46,464 nucleotides of DNA, taken from positions 1 to 46,464 of the forward strand of contig JBBQZO010000041.1 in assembly GCA_038207625.1 (NCBI GenBank), written 5' to 3'. The number at the start of each line of letters is the position of its first letter. Position 1 is the stretch's first letter. The translations under genes were made by a program, and so were the position numbers. The notes beneath the pieces are model-generated. The model searched no databases and was not told the DNA's origin. It worked only from the letters and a program-made list of their open reading frames with translations. This document shows, piece by piece, positions 15,388-22,720 of this stretch. The DNA comes from JBBQZO01 sp038207625. Lineage in GTDB: Bacteria > Pseudomonadota > Gammaproteobacteria > Burkholderiales > Burkholderiaceae_D.

Positions 15388-15711
15388 TTAACGAACCAGG
15401 CGGTCGAGCTTGTCCTTGACGTCTTTCCATTCCTCGGCTTCCGGCAACGGCGCCTTGGTCTTGGTGATCGACGGCCAGGTGCGGGCCAGGTCGATATTGA
15501 TCTTGATGAATTTCTGCTGATCGGCCGGCACGTCTTCTTCGGCGTAGATCGCGTTGACTGGGCATTCGGCCACGCAGACGGCGCAATCGATGCACTCGTC
15601 GGGATCGATCGTCAGGAAATTCGGGCCTTCCCGGAAACAATCTACCGGGCATACATCGACGCAATCGGTATAACGACAGCTGATGCACGATTCGGTGACA
15701 ACGTGGGTCAT
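15388..15711 (-). CDS. fdxA: Seven-iron ferredoxin FdxA
   Basis: A 107-aa ferredoxin with a [3Fe-4S] set (C9, C17, C50 region: CISCRYTDCVDVCPVDC) and a [4Fe-4S] set (C40, C43, C46 with C21). PVDCF and the second CPVNAIY are typical of FdxA. The C-terminal part has the usual extension ending in DRLVR. It is the first gene of a two-gene unit with the NADP reductase downstream. A good sigma-70 promoter lies at 15788-15816. Confidence 0.97.
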   Translation of the reverse strand: MTHVVTESCISCRYTDCVDVCPVDCFREGPNFLTIDPDECIDCAVCVAECPVNAIYAEEDVPADQQKFIKINIDLARTWPSITKTKAPLPEAEEWKDVKDKLDRLVR

Positions 15712-15787
15712 AACAGTCCTATCTGAAAATGGTGGCTTGATCGACTACGGCGCGAGAATCTGACCGGCAACGCAAGCAAAGCACTGT

Positions 15788-15816
15788 ATTTTAGGGCAAT
15801 TCGGCTTTTCTCACAA
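15788..15816 (-). promoter_or_regulatory. Sigma-70 promoter of fdxA
   Basis: On the minus strand, TTGTGA (15816-15811), a 17-bp spacer and TAAAAT (15793-15788). It predicts a leader of about 70 nt. Confidence 0.65.
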
Positions 15817-16036
15817 ATCAGGCTTAGACACAATACACATAAGCAAATGCGCGCGGGGACGGCGGCACGCTCGCCGGCGCATGGGAATCGCATGGAAGTG
15901 GCACGGAAATAGCACGGGAATCAAACGGGAATCAAACGGGAATCGGATGCGCGCCGCCGCGCCGCGCGCCGCGCAGGCAGTGGGACATGCTGTGGCGGCG
16001 CCGTGCGTGCCGGCGCGCACGGCGCCGGTGCGCGCG
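15817..16036. other. Gap between fdxA promoter and emfourin gene, with 11-bp repeats
   Basis: Three tandem 11-bp units ACGGGAATCAA, ACGGGAATCAA and ACGGGAATCGG occupy 15914-15946, with degenerate relatives just upstream (from about 15890). The rest is GC-rich sequence without a supported gene. Confidence 0.55.
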
Positions 16037-16318
16037 TCAGGCCTGCGCGCGCAGCCCTGCCAGCAGGTTTTGCCACGGCGCCGACGCGGCACTGCCGTCC
16101 TCGGCGAAGGTGATCGTGCGCCGTCGGTGCCCGTCGTCGACGCTGAGCTGCCAGCGCGACAGGTCGGCGCCGATCACGTCGGGCGGCGTGGCGCCAAAGA
16201 AATCGAGTTCGCCCAGCAGCGTTTCGATCGCCTTGCCGTTGCGGTGGGTGTGGGTATCGAGCTCAAAGTGCTCACTCTGGCCGGCGTAGCCGCCCGAACT
16301 GCTTGCGCTAATTTTCAT
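16037..16318 (-). CDS. Emfourin-like protease inhibitor
   Basis: A 93-aa cytosolic protein resembling emfourin (protealysin inhibitor): the start MKISASSSGGYAG matches the family's N-terminal GGxAG block, and a central LLGELDFFG and the GADLSRWQLSVDDG strand region are also in place. The start is the ATG at 16318 with an AGGA Shine-Dalgarno; the frame extends upstream without similarity. It lies 70 bp downstream of a gluzincin metalloprotease gene on the same strand, the same gene pairing known for emfourin and protealysin. It probably inhibits that protease; this is inference from family and context. Confidence 0.75.
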   Translation of the reverse strand: MKISASSSGGYAGQSEHFELDTHTHRNGKAIETLLGELDFFGATPPDVIGADLSRWQLSVDDGHRRRTITFAEDGSAASAPWQNLLAGLRAQA

Positions 16319-16388
16319 CGTGTTCCTGGGGAGAGTGGGGCGCGTCAGAGCGCACGCCGAAGCGACGCGCGCTCTGACGCGTTGTGGT

Positions 16389-17852
16389 TTAACGCGGTTT
16401 GGCCAGGTGCCCGTTGCCCGAGTGCGTGTCGGCGCCGCCGTCAGCACGCGAGCCGCACCATTTGGCCAACAGCGCGCGCTCGCCGTCGAGTATATGCTCC
16501 ATGTCGAAATACTCAGGGTGATTCATGGTGCCGCAGCAGGCGCGCCGGTCCTGCAGCGCACCGGGAGCGTCTTGCACGTCCGCTTCGAGCAGCAGGTCCT
16601 TCTGATGGTCCTGGGTCAGCGGCACCGGTGAGACCACCACTTCGCGCACGGTGAACTGGTTGCGGATGAAGTTGCGGTACTGCACGGGCTTGCCGTCGGC
16701 GTTGGCGATCAGCAACATCTGGTTGGCCACGTTGGCGAACGTGGCGTTGGTGGCGGGCGCGGCGATCAGCGCGCGCAGCAAGAGGCTGCGCACATAGTCG
16801 CCCGCCGTGTGCAAGGTCACGGCGTCGTCGATCACGCCGGGCTTGCGCTCGAACGCGAAAATGTCGGCCAGAATGTCGTAGATAGCGCCGGTAAATACCT
16901 GTGAAATCGCATGCACCTCGGTGCCCACCTCGGACAGCTTGAGATTGTTGTCGGCGTTGCGCAGGCCGTTGGTGCGGCCCAGTGCCAGGCCGAACTGCTC
17001 GGCCAGGTCGACCAGGAAGTTCTTGTCGTGCAAATTGGCCTTGGTTTGGGCGATGATCGCTTCGCACTGGTCGAGCTGGGACAGGGCCAGGAAGATGGCC
17101 GTCAGGTCGCCAAACGATTCGTGCAAGCCGCCCGTCTGGGGCGGATTGGACGCCAGCAGCCAGCCTGGTTTCAGGCCGTCGAGCACCGCATGGCCAGTTT
17201 CATGCGACACGATGTCGAACGAGCGGCAGGTAAATACCCGGTTCGGGCTGCCGCTGGGGATGAAGTCGCCGAATTTGACGCTCTTGTCCGAGCGGCTGTA
17301 GAAAGCGTTCATGACGTTGGGCAGGCCGTGCGGGAACACCTGCAGCGGATCGCTGTTGCTGGCGCTGTTCCATTGCCATGGCAAGGGCTGCGGCACATTG
17401 CCCACCGCCAGAGCGCGCTGGTACATCGTCAGCGTCTGGCGCACCACGGCAAAGGTGTGCACGGCGTCAAACTGGTCGGTGTTGGGCGCGGCGATAAAGT
17501 CGCCAAACGCGTTCGGGCTGACCGGCGGTATGCCCGGCGCGCCGTGGACGATGCGCGCATCGCGCGGGCCTTGCAGCACGACGCCGGGCAGGAAGGCCTT
17601 GCGCGTGCCGATCTCGCTGACCGATGGATCCTGCTTCCACATCAGCACGCGCGCGCCAAACGCGAACGGCAGCGGAATCGGAATCGGAATCGGCAGCGGC
17701 GACGCACCGACCCGCGGGCGGCCAGGCTGGTCGATCAGCACGGCGGTCTTGCGGTGACTACGGTACAGGGCCGTCGGCGTAGGCACGTAGCTGACCGGCA
17801 CTGAAGCGTGGTTGCCTTGCATGCCGTCGGTGGGTTCGATGCGTAGTTCCAT
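16389..17852 (-). CDS. HETGH gluzincin metalloprotease (M4-like) without signal peptide
   Basis: A 487-aa protein with a zinc site H217-E218-x-x-H221 (SHETGHAVLDGL) and a third ligand E245 in GGLHESFGDLTA, the gluzincin layout. No signal peptide or FTP propeptide is visible; the N-terminus is polar and includes a Pro-rich run (PLPIPIPIPLP, about 53-62). The C-terminal ~70 residues contain Cys-Cys and end in a polar tail. The start is the ATG at 17852 with a GGAG Shine-Dalgarno; the frame is open upstream to 17936. The protein is therefore probably cytosolic or released by lysis, and the downstream emfourin-like gene would keep it in check. Substrates are unknown. Confidence 0.82.
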   Translation of the reverse strand: MELRIEPTDGMQGNHASVPVSYVPTPTALYRSHRKTAVLIDQPGRPRVGASPLPIPIPIPLPFAFGARVLMWKQDPSVSEIGTRKAFLPGVVLQGPRDARIVHGAPGIPPVSPNAFGDFIAAPNTDQFDAVHTFAVVRQTLTMYQRALAVGNVPQPLPWQWNSASNSDPLQVFPHGLPNVMNAFYSRSDKSVKFGDFIPSGSPNRVFTCRSFDIVSHETGHAVLDGLKPGWLLASNPPQTGGLHESFGDLTAIFLALSQLDQCEAIIAQTKANLHDKNFLVDLAEQFGLALGRTNGLRNADNNLKLSEVGTEVHAISQVFTGAIYDILADIFAFERKPGVIDDAVTLHTAGDYVRSLLLRALIAAPATNATFANVANQMLLIANADGKPVQYRNFIRNQFTVREVVVSPVPLTQDHQKDLLLEADVQDAPGALQDRRACCGTMNHPEYFDMEHILDGERALLAKWCGSRADGGADTHSGNGHLAKPR

Positions 17853-18159
17853 AGTGATATTCTCCAGAAGGTGATGCGCCTCGGGGCGCCACGCAGAACA
17901 GTGGCGAGCGTTTGCGGCTGCGGCGCGCAAGCGCAAACGGCATGGTCGACGCGGCGCACGATAGGGCGGCGCTACGCCAGCTCAAATGGTGGTGCCATGT
18001 ACGCGCGATCGGTTTGATTCTTCTCAAGCGCGAGCCCGATTGCGCGCGCGCCATGACCGGTCGGGCGCGATGGGTCTTGGCGCCGCTGCGATAGGCTAGA
18101 ATCAGCGAAGATGAACAAGCCGCGCGCCGTTGCCTGCCCGCGATCGACCAGGAGACGCA
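17853..18159. other. Divergent intergenic region, protease gene and antiporter gene
   Basis: Contains an 8-bp inverted repeat CGTTTGCG/CGCAAACG (17909-17939) and a TAGAAT -10-like box (18097-18102, plus strand) without a well-spaced -35. Nothing else is recognised. Confidence 0.4.
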
Positions 18160-19431
18160 ATGCGCCGTACCCGTTTGTTGGGCCTGCTGGCAGTCGGCGT
18201 GCCGGCCAAGGCGTCCGCCCTGGCCGGCATCCCCACCTTGGCCGGCGTCCCGCTGGAATTTTTCATGTTTGCGCTGGTGCTCGGCATGCTTGCGTTCAGC
18301 CGCGCCAGCACGCTGCGTAGCGCCGCAGTGGGCGCGTTCGCCATCACGCTCTACAAGTTGGCGTTCTCCCGCTTCGGTGACGCGCCCGGCGTGGCCGGAC
18401 TGCTGGCGCAGGTGGCGCACGAATGGGTCGGCTTGGCGAACCTGCTGGCACTGTTGCTCGGCTTTACCTTGCTGGCCCGGCATTTCGAAAAAAGCGCGTT
18501 GCCTGCGCGCTTGCCGGACTATATGCCAGACGACTGGAAAGGGCCGTTGGTGCTGTTGTTGGCCGTGTTTTTCATTTCCAGTTTCCTCGACAATATCGCT
18601 GCGGCGATGATCGGTGGCGCTGTCGCGCACACTGTGTTTCGCGGCAAGGTGCATATCGGCTACCTGGCCGCCATCGTGGCTGCCGCCAACGCGGGTGGCG
18701 CCGGCAGCGTGGTCGGCGACACCACCACGACGATGATGTGGCTGGCCGGCGTGGCGCCAGGCCAGGTGTTCCACGCCTACGCGGCGGCCGGCGTGGCGCT
18801 GCTGGTGTGCGCAGTGCCGGCCGCGCTGCAACAGCAGCGCTATGCGCCCATCGTCAAGGACGCGCCGGTCGGCGTGTGCATCGACTGGGTGCGGGTCGGC
18901 ATCGTGGCCTTCATCCTGCTGCTGGCGGTGGCTGCAAATGTGCTGCTGAACCTGCGTTTTAGGCGCTTTGGTGGCGCTTTTCCCTTCCTCGGCCTGGCCG
19001 TCGTGCTGGCGCTGGCGCTGACGGCGCGGCTGCGCCGGCCCGACTGGGAGGCTTTGCCCGATGCCTTGCGCGGCGCGCTCTTCTTGCTGGCGCTGGTGTG
19101 GTCGGCCGCGCTGATGCCGGTCGATGCACTGCCGCCGGCATCCTGGCAAAGCGCGCTGGCGCTCGGATTCGTCTCGGCCGTGTTCGACAATATCCCGCTG
19201 ACGGCCTTGGCGCTCAAGCAGGGCGGCTTCGACTGGGGCATGCTGGCCTATGCGGTCGGCTTCGGCGGTTCGATGATCTGGTTCGGCTCCTCGGCCGGTG
19301 TGGCGCTGTCGGGCAGGTACCCGCAGGCGCGCTCGGTGACGTTGTGGCTGCGCCACGGCTGGCATGTGCCGCTGGGCTTTGTGCTGGGCTTTGCGGCCTT
19401 GCTGTTCACGCTGGGCTGGCATCCGGCCTGA
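18160..19431 (+). CDS. NhaD-like sodium/proton antiporter or related permease
   Basis: A 423-aa polytopic membrane protein with about eleven hydrophobic segments. Two pseudo-repeated half-motifs are visible: SSFLDNIAAAMIGG and AVFDNIPLTALALKQ. The segment AAANAGGAGSVVGDTTTTMMWLAG matches the NhaD signature (ANAGG...GDxTTxMLW). This places it in the ion-transporter (IT) superfamily, most likely as a Na+/H+ antiporter; substrate is inference. The start is the ATG at 18160 with an AGGAG Shine-Dalgarno; an upstream in-frame ATG at 18130 would add ten polar residues. Confidence 0.8.
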   Translation: MRRTRLLGLLAVGVPAKASALAGIPTLAGVPLEFFMFALVLGMLAFSRASTLRSAAVGAFAITLYKLAFSRFGDAPGVAGLLAQVAHEWVGLANLLALLLGFTLLARHFEKSALPARLPDYMPDDWKGPLVLLLAVFFISSFLDNIAAAMIGGAVAHTVFRGKVHIGYLAAIVAAANAGGAGSVVGDTTTTMMWLAGVAPGQVFHAYAAAGVALLVCAVPAALQQQRYAPIVKDAPVGVCIDWVRVGIVAFILLLAVAANVLLNLRFRRFGGAFPFLGLAVVLALALTARLRRPDWEALPDALRGALFLLALVWSAALMPVDALPPASWQSALALGFVSAVFDNIPLTALALKQGGFDWGMLAYAVGFGGSMIWFGSSAGVALSGRYPQARSVTLWLRHGWHVPLGFVLGFAALLFTLGWHPA

Positions 19432-19503
19432 GGCACTGGCAAACTGGGCGCGCAACTGGCATCATGCTCGATTGCACCTGCACTCCACGGAAGGAAATGC
19501 CTC

Positions 19504-19788
19504 ATGGCTGAAATTAACATCGTTCAAGAACACAAGCTGACACCGAAAAAAGCGCATGAGGCGGCCCAGAAAGTGGCCGACGAAATGGCCGAGGAGTTCG
19601 ACATGGAATGCAAGTGGGACGGCGACGTGCTGCACTTCGAACGCAGCGGCGTGCATGGTTCGCTGACGCTGGCGAAAAAGGAAGCGCAGATGCACATCAA
19701 GCTGGGATTCATGATGAGTGCATTTTCCGGAAAAATCGAGAGCAAGGTTGCCGAACACATGAAGAAAGTATTTGGTGGCGCCGCCTGA
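19504..19788 (+). CDS. Polyhydroxyalkanoic acid system family protein
   Basis: A 94-aa protein of the PHA granule-region family. The N-terminus HKLTPKKAHEAAQKVADEMAEEF is an amphipathic helix, and GDVLHFERSGVHGSLTL is the conserved beta part. Family genes are often found near PHA loci and proposed to act on granules or fatty-acid-related steps; the exact role is unclear. A Shine-Dalgarno AAGGAA precedes the start by 9 bases. It follows the antiporter gene by 72 bp and may be co-transcribed. Confidence 0.85.
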   Translation: MAEINIVQEHKLTPKKAHEAAQKVADEMAEEFDMECKWDGDVLHFERSGVHGSLTLAKKEAQMHIKLGFMMSAFSGKIESKVAEHMKKVFGGAA

Positions 19789-19972
19789 AGTGGCTCCCTT
19801 GCGGTAGGCGCGGCATGGTCGCGGCCGTGCGCGGCGCCGCCCGGTCGCTGCGGGTGGTCGTTGGAATGGGCGCGCGCCCGTGATGCGGGCGCGCAAAGAC
19901 GCGGCGCCGATGGCGCGCCGGCCTGATGTGTCGCAGCGCGCCATGCAAGCGCGCCGGACCGGATGGTCGTGC

Positions 19973-20227
19973 TTAGTCTTTCAGATCGGCGATCAGATCG
20001 ATGTACTGTTGCATTGCGTCGTCTTTGGCGGTGCCTTTCAAGGCCGCCCACGCGTCGAACTTGGCGCGCCCGACCATGTCGGTAAAGCCGGGACGCGAAC
20101 CTTCGACGTCGCCGCCCGAGGCTTGCTTGAACAGCGCGTACATTTTCAGCATCGTCATGTTGTCCGGACGTTCGGACAGATTCTTCGAATCAAGCACTGC
20201 CTGGTCGAATTGTTCTTGCAAGCTCAT
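19973..20227 (-). CDS. Acyl-CoA-binding protein
   Basis: An 84-aa four-helix acyl-CoA-binding protein (ACBP): MYALFKQASGGDVEGSRPGF and AKFDAWAALKGTAKDDAMQQYIDLI match the classical signature that binds the CoA 3'-phosphate and acyl chain. It would buffer long-chain acyl-CoA, the donor for the WS/DGAT enzyme encoded divergently 136 bp away. Bacterial ACBPs are common in betaproteobacteria. The ATG at 20227 follows a GGAG-type Shine-Dalgarno. Confidence 0.95.
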   Translation of the reverse strand: MSLQEQFDQAVLDSKNLSERPDNMTMLKMYALFKQASGGDVEGSRPGFTDMVGRAKFDAWAALKGTAKDDAMQQYIDLIADLKD

Positions 20228-20363
20228 AAATACTCCTGGTAGCTGAAAAATTATTGCTTCGACATTGTCGGTAGAGTAATGTCACTAGAATCTTATCGCA
20301 TCAAACGTTAAATTGCGCGACATAATACGCAAAAACGCCCGCAAACTTTAGAGGAGGTGCTCG

Positions 20364-21824
20364 ATGTCGTCGCAAGCCGTGCCCACATTTGGACGCAAGA
20401 AGATGTCTACCGTTGACACGGCATGGCTGAGGATGGATTCCGATAGCAACTTGATGATGATCGTTGGCGTGGCGATGCTGAGTAAATCAGTCAGCGTGGT
20501 CGCGCTGAAAAAGGCGCTGCAGGCACGCTTTCTGATCTATAGCCGCTTTCGCAGTCGGGTGGTCAGTGACCTGACCGGGGCCTGGTGGCAGGAGCAGCAA
20601 GTGGATCTGGACGACCATGTCGTGCATTCGTCCCTGCCGGTGGGCAAGGCGCACGTGTGCAACAAGCCGGCCCTGCAAAAGCTGGTGGCCAAATTGTCGC
20701 AGCAGCGACTCGACGTTGCCAAGCCGCTGTGGCAGATGCATCTGGTCGACCATTGCGTCGGCGAAGACGGCAAGGTGCGTCAGGCGCTGATCATCCGCAT
20801 CCACCATTGCATCGCCGACGGTGTCGCGCTGGTCGGGGTATTCATGTCGATGTTCGGCCACGGACCGGATGAGGAGCCGGTGCCGCTGCCGACGCCGCGC
20901 GCGATCGCCGCCGCCGAAGAAAATCCGTGGGAGCAGTTGCTGTTGCCGATCACCAGCAACTCGATCAAGGCGCTGGAGCTGTCCTCGGCCATGTTCATCA
21001 AGTCGATGGACATGATGGGGGAGCTGGAGAAGCTGGGCGGCCAGATTTCCGAACTGGGGCATACGGCCGGTCAGTTGGCCATCGATGCCGTCAAGCTCAC
21101 CACCATGAGCGAGGACAGTCACACCCGCCTGAAGGGCAAGCCGAGCGGCGTCAAGCACGTGTCGTGGAGCGAGCCGTTGCCGCTGGAGGAAGTCAAGGCG
21201 GTCGGCAAGGCCTATGGCTGCTCGATCAACGATGTGCTGATGGCCAGCGTGGCCGGCGCCTTGCGCGCCTACCTGCGCGCCAAGGGCGACACGGTCGACG
21301 AAGCCTGTGAAGTGCGCGTGATGGTGCCGGTCAATCTGCGCAAGGCCAGCCGCGCGCAGCGTCTGGGCAATGCTTTCGGGCTGGTGCCGCTGGTGCTGCC
21401 GGTCGGCCTGGAGGACCCGGTTGCGCGCCTGTACGAAGTGCGCAACCGCATGAATGAACTCAAGGGCAGTTACACGGCGCTGGTGGCGATGTCGGTGCTG
21501 GGCGTATTGGGCGCCACGCCCAAGCAGGTCCAAAGCGAGATTCAGAACTATTTCGCGCGCAAGGCGACTGCCGTGATGAGCAACGTGCCCGGCCCGCAAC
21601 GCCCGCTGTTCCTGGGCGGCAGCCAGCTCGAGCAGATCATGTTCTGGGTGCCGCAGTCGGGCGACATCGGCATCGGCGTGTCGGTGCTGAGTTACAACGG
21701 CGGCGTGCAGTTCGGCATCGTCACCGACGACGCGCTGGTCAAGGACCCGGACAACATCATCAATCGCTTCGCGCCGGAATTTGAGAAACTGGTGTTGCTG
21801 GCGCTGATGGGCGCGTGGGAATAA
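20364..21824 (+). CDS. Wax ester synthase/diacylglycerol acyltransferase (WS/DGAT)
   Basis: A 486-aa O-acyltransferase that transfers acyl-CoA to fatty alcohols or diacylglycerol. The catalytic motif HHCIADG is at 147-153, near the N-terminal MSTVDTAWLRMDS block, and VMSNVPGPQRPLFLGG near the C-terminus matches the conserved NVPGP segment. It has no clear transmembrane helix; such enzymes are membrane- or droplet-associated. A strong Shine-Dalgarno (GGAGGTG) precedes the ATG at 20364. It is divergent from the ACBP gene and followed by a strong terminator. Confidence 0.95.
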   Translation: MSSQAVPTFGRKKMSTVDTAWLRMDSDSNLMMIVGVAMLSKSVSVVALKKALQARFLIYSRFRSRVVSDLTGAWWQEQQVDLDDHVVHSSLPVGKAHVCNKPALQKLVAKLSQQRLDVAKPLWQMHLVDHCVGEDGKVRQALIIRIHHCIADGVALVGVFMSMFGHGPDEEPVPLPTPRAIAAAEENPWEQLLLPITSNSIKALELSSAMFIKSMDMMGELEKLGGQISELGHTAGQLAIDAVKLTTMSEDSHTRLKGKPSGVKHVSWSEPLPLEEVKAVGKAYGCSINDVLMASVAGALRAYLRAKGDTVDEACEVRVMVPVNLRKASRAQRLGNAFGLVPLVLPVGLEDPVARLYEVRNRMNELKGSYTALVAMSVLGVLGATPKQVQSEIQNYFARKATAVMSNVPGPQRPLFLGGSQLEQIMFWVPQSGDIGIGVSVLSYNGGVQFGIVTDDALVKDPDNIINRFAPEFEKLVLLALMGAWE

Positions 21825-21841
21825 CTGCCCTGGAAGAATGA

Positions 21842-21895
21842 AAAAAGGGCCGCGGCACCGTCAGATCACTGACGGCGCCGCGGCCCTTTTTCTTT
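21842..21895. terminator. Strong bidirectional terminator after the WS/DGAT gene
   Basis: A long hairpin: AAAAAGGGCCGCGGC (21842-21856) pairs with the GCCGCGGCCCTTTTT arm ending near 21891, and CCGTCAG/CTGACGG extends the stem to a 4-base loop. It serves both the plus-strand WS/DGAT gene and the minus-strand lipoprotein gene (stop at 21910). Confidence 0.9.
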
Positions 21896-21909
21896 GCGGC
21901 GCTAATGCG

Positions 21910-22104
21910 CTAGTTGCCGTCGCTGACGATGGCGCTGCCGAGGTGGGCGGCGCCCTTGCCGACCACCACGGCGGCACCGACCGCCGTCGAGGCGACCGAG
22001 ACACCTGCGCCGACCACCGTGCTGGTGACGGCCACGACGGCGCAAGCACCCAACACCGGCAGCAGCGCCGCCAGCAGCAGGATGTTCTTGCGCGCCGCAG
22101 TCAT
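21910..22104 (-). CDS. Small lipoprotein, 64 aa
   Basis: A signal sequence with a good lipobox, LGAC at 18-21 (LLLAALLPVLGAC), precedes a mature part of ~44 residues almost wholly of Ala, Val, Gly, Ser and Thr (VVAVTSTVVGAGVSVAS), which could form a short membrane-inserted segment. Its start overlaps the FKBP stop by ATGA (22102-22105), so it is translationally coupled to that gene. Function unknown; similar short Val/Ala lipoproteins occur widely in betaproteobacteria. Confidence 0.7.
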   Translation of the reverse strand: MTAARKNILLLAALLPVLGACAVVAVTSTVVGAGVSVASTAVGAAVVVGKGAAHLGSAIVSDGN

Positions 22105-22460
22105 CAGACGGCCAGCAGTTCGACGTCGAAAATGAGGGTCGCGTTCGGAGGAATCGCGCCGCCTGCGCCGCGCGAGCCATAGCCCAGCGCCGCTGGAATG
22201 GTCAGGCGCCGCGCGCCGCCCACTTTCATGCCTTGCACGCCTTCGTCCCAGCCGCGGATGACGCGCCCTGCGCCCAGCGGAAACTCGAACGGGTCGTTGC
22301 GATCCTTGCTCGAATCGAATTTGTTGCCGGCGCTGCCGTCGGCGTTTTGCAGCCAGCCGGTGTAATGCACCGTCACGTTCTGGCCGGCTTGGGCAACGGC
22401 GCCTTCGCCGACGGTGGTGTCTTCGTATTGCAGGCCGGATTCAGTGGTAATAATGGACAT
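22104..22460 (-). CDS. FKBP-type peptidyl-prolyl cis-trans isomerase
   Basis: A 118-aa single-domain FKBP without signal peptide. VTVHYTGWLQNADGSAGNKFDSS, GAGRVIRGWDEGVQGMKVGGARRL and IPPNATLIFDVELL carry the usual active-site residues (Tyr, Phe, Asp, Ile, Trp, Phe equivalents). It catalyses Pro isomerisation in the cytoplasm. The start is the ATG at 22460 with AAGGAAA; the frame upstream (to 22511) has no similarity. It is the first gene of a pair with the small lipoprotein. Confidence 0.95.
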   Translation of the reverse strand: MSIITTESGLQYEDTTVGEGAVAQAGQNVTVHYTGWLQNADGSAGNKFDSSKDRNDPFEFPLGAGRVIRGWDEGVQGMKVGGARRLTIPAALGYGSRGAGGAIPPNATLIFDVELLAV

Positions 22461-22627
22461 GATTTTCCTTGAGAGTGACGGGATGTTGCGTGACCCCAGA
22501 TTGTAGTACACGCGCCTGCAAAGCGCTATCAGCGGGGCGGCGCGCGCACCCGCGCAGCGGCGATTAAATCGCTGAGCGGCGGCGTTTGCACGTAAAATGT
22601 TTCTTTCACCTTTGCGAGCGGTTCTGC

Positions 22628-22720
22628 ATGTCGCCCGGTCTTCCTCCCAGCATCCGCGTCAATTGCCACACCGTGAACCTCAACCCGGCCCGCGCCCCCG
22701 CGTGCGGACCGCGCCGGTGA
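22628..22720 (+). CDS. Possible 30-aa leader ORF coupled to the EI24 gene
   Basis: A short reading frame from the ATG at 22628 ends with a TGA at 22718-22720 that overlaps the GTG start of the EI24 gene (GTGA at 22717-22720). The peptide is Pro- and Arg-rich (MSPGLPPSIRVN at its start) with no recognised domain. Its Shine-Dalgarno is weak. The exact stop-start overlap is the only evidence; it may be chance. Confidence 0.25.
   Translation: MSPGLPPSIRVNCHTVNLNPARAPACGPRR

Noticed and set aside
15914..15946. CRISPR array
   Set aside because: Units are 11 bp and directly abutting with no spacers; no cas genes occur anywhere in the window.
15881..16654. Plus-strand open frame across the emfourin gene and the fdxA upstream gap
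   Set aside because: Arg/Ala-rich translation typical of non-coding high-GC frames; conflicts with two supported minus-strand genes.
17758..19455. 565-codon frame antisense to the NhaD-like gene
   Set aside because: Gln/Arg/His-rich antisense composition and no domain; the plus strand encodes a clear membrane protein.
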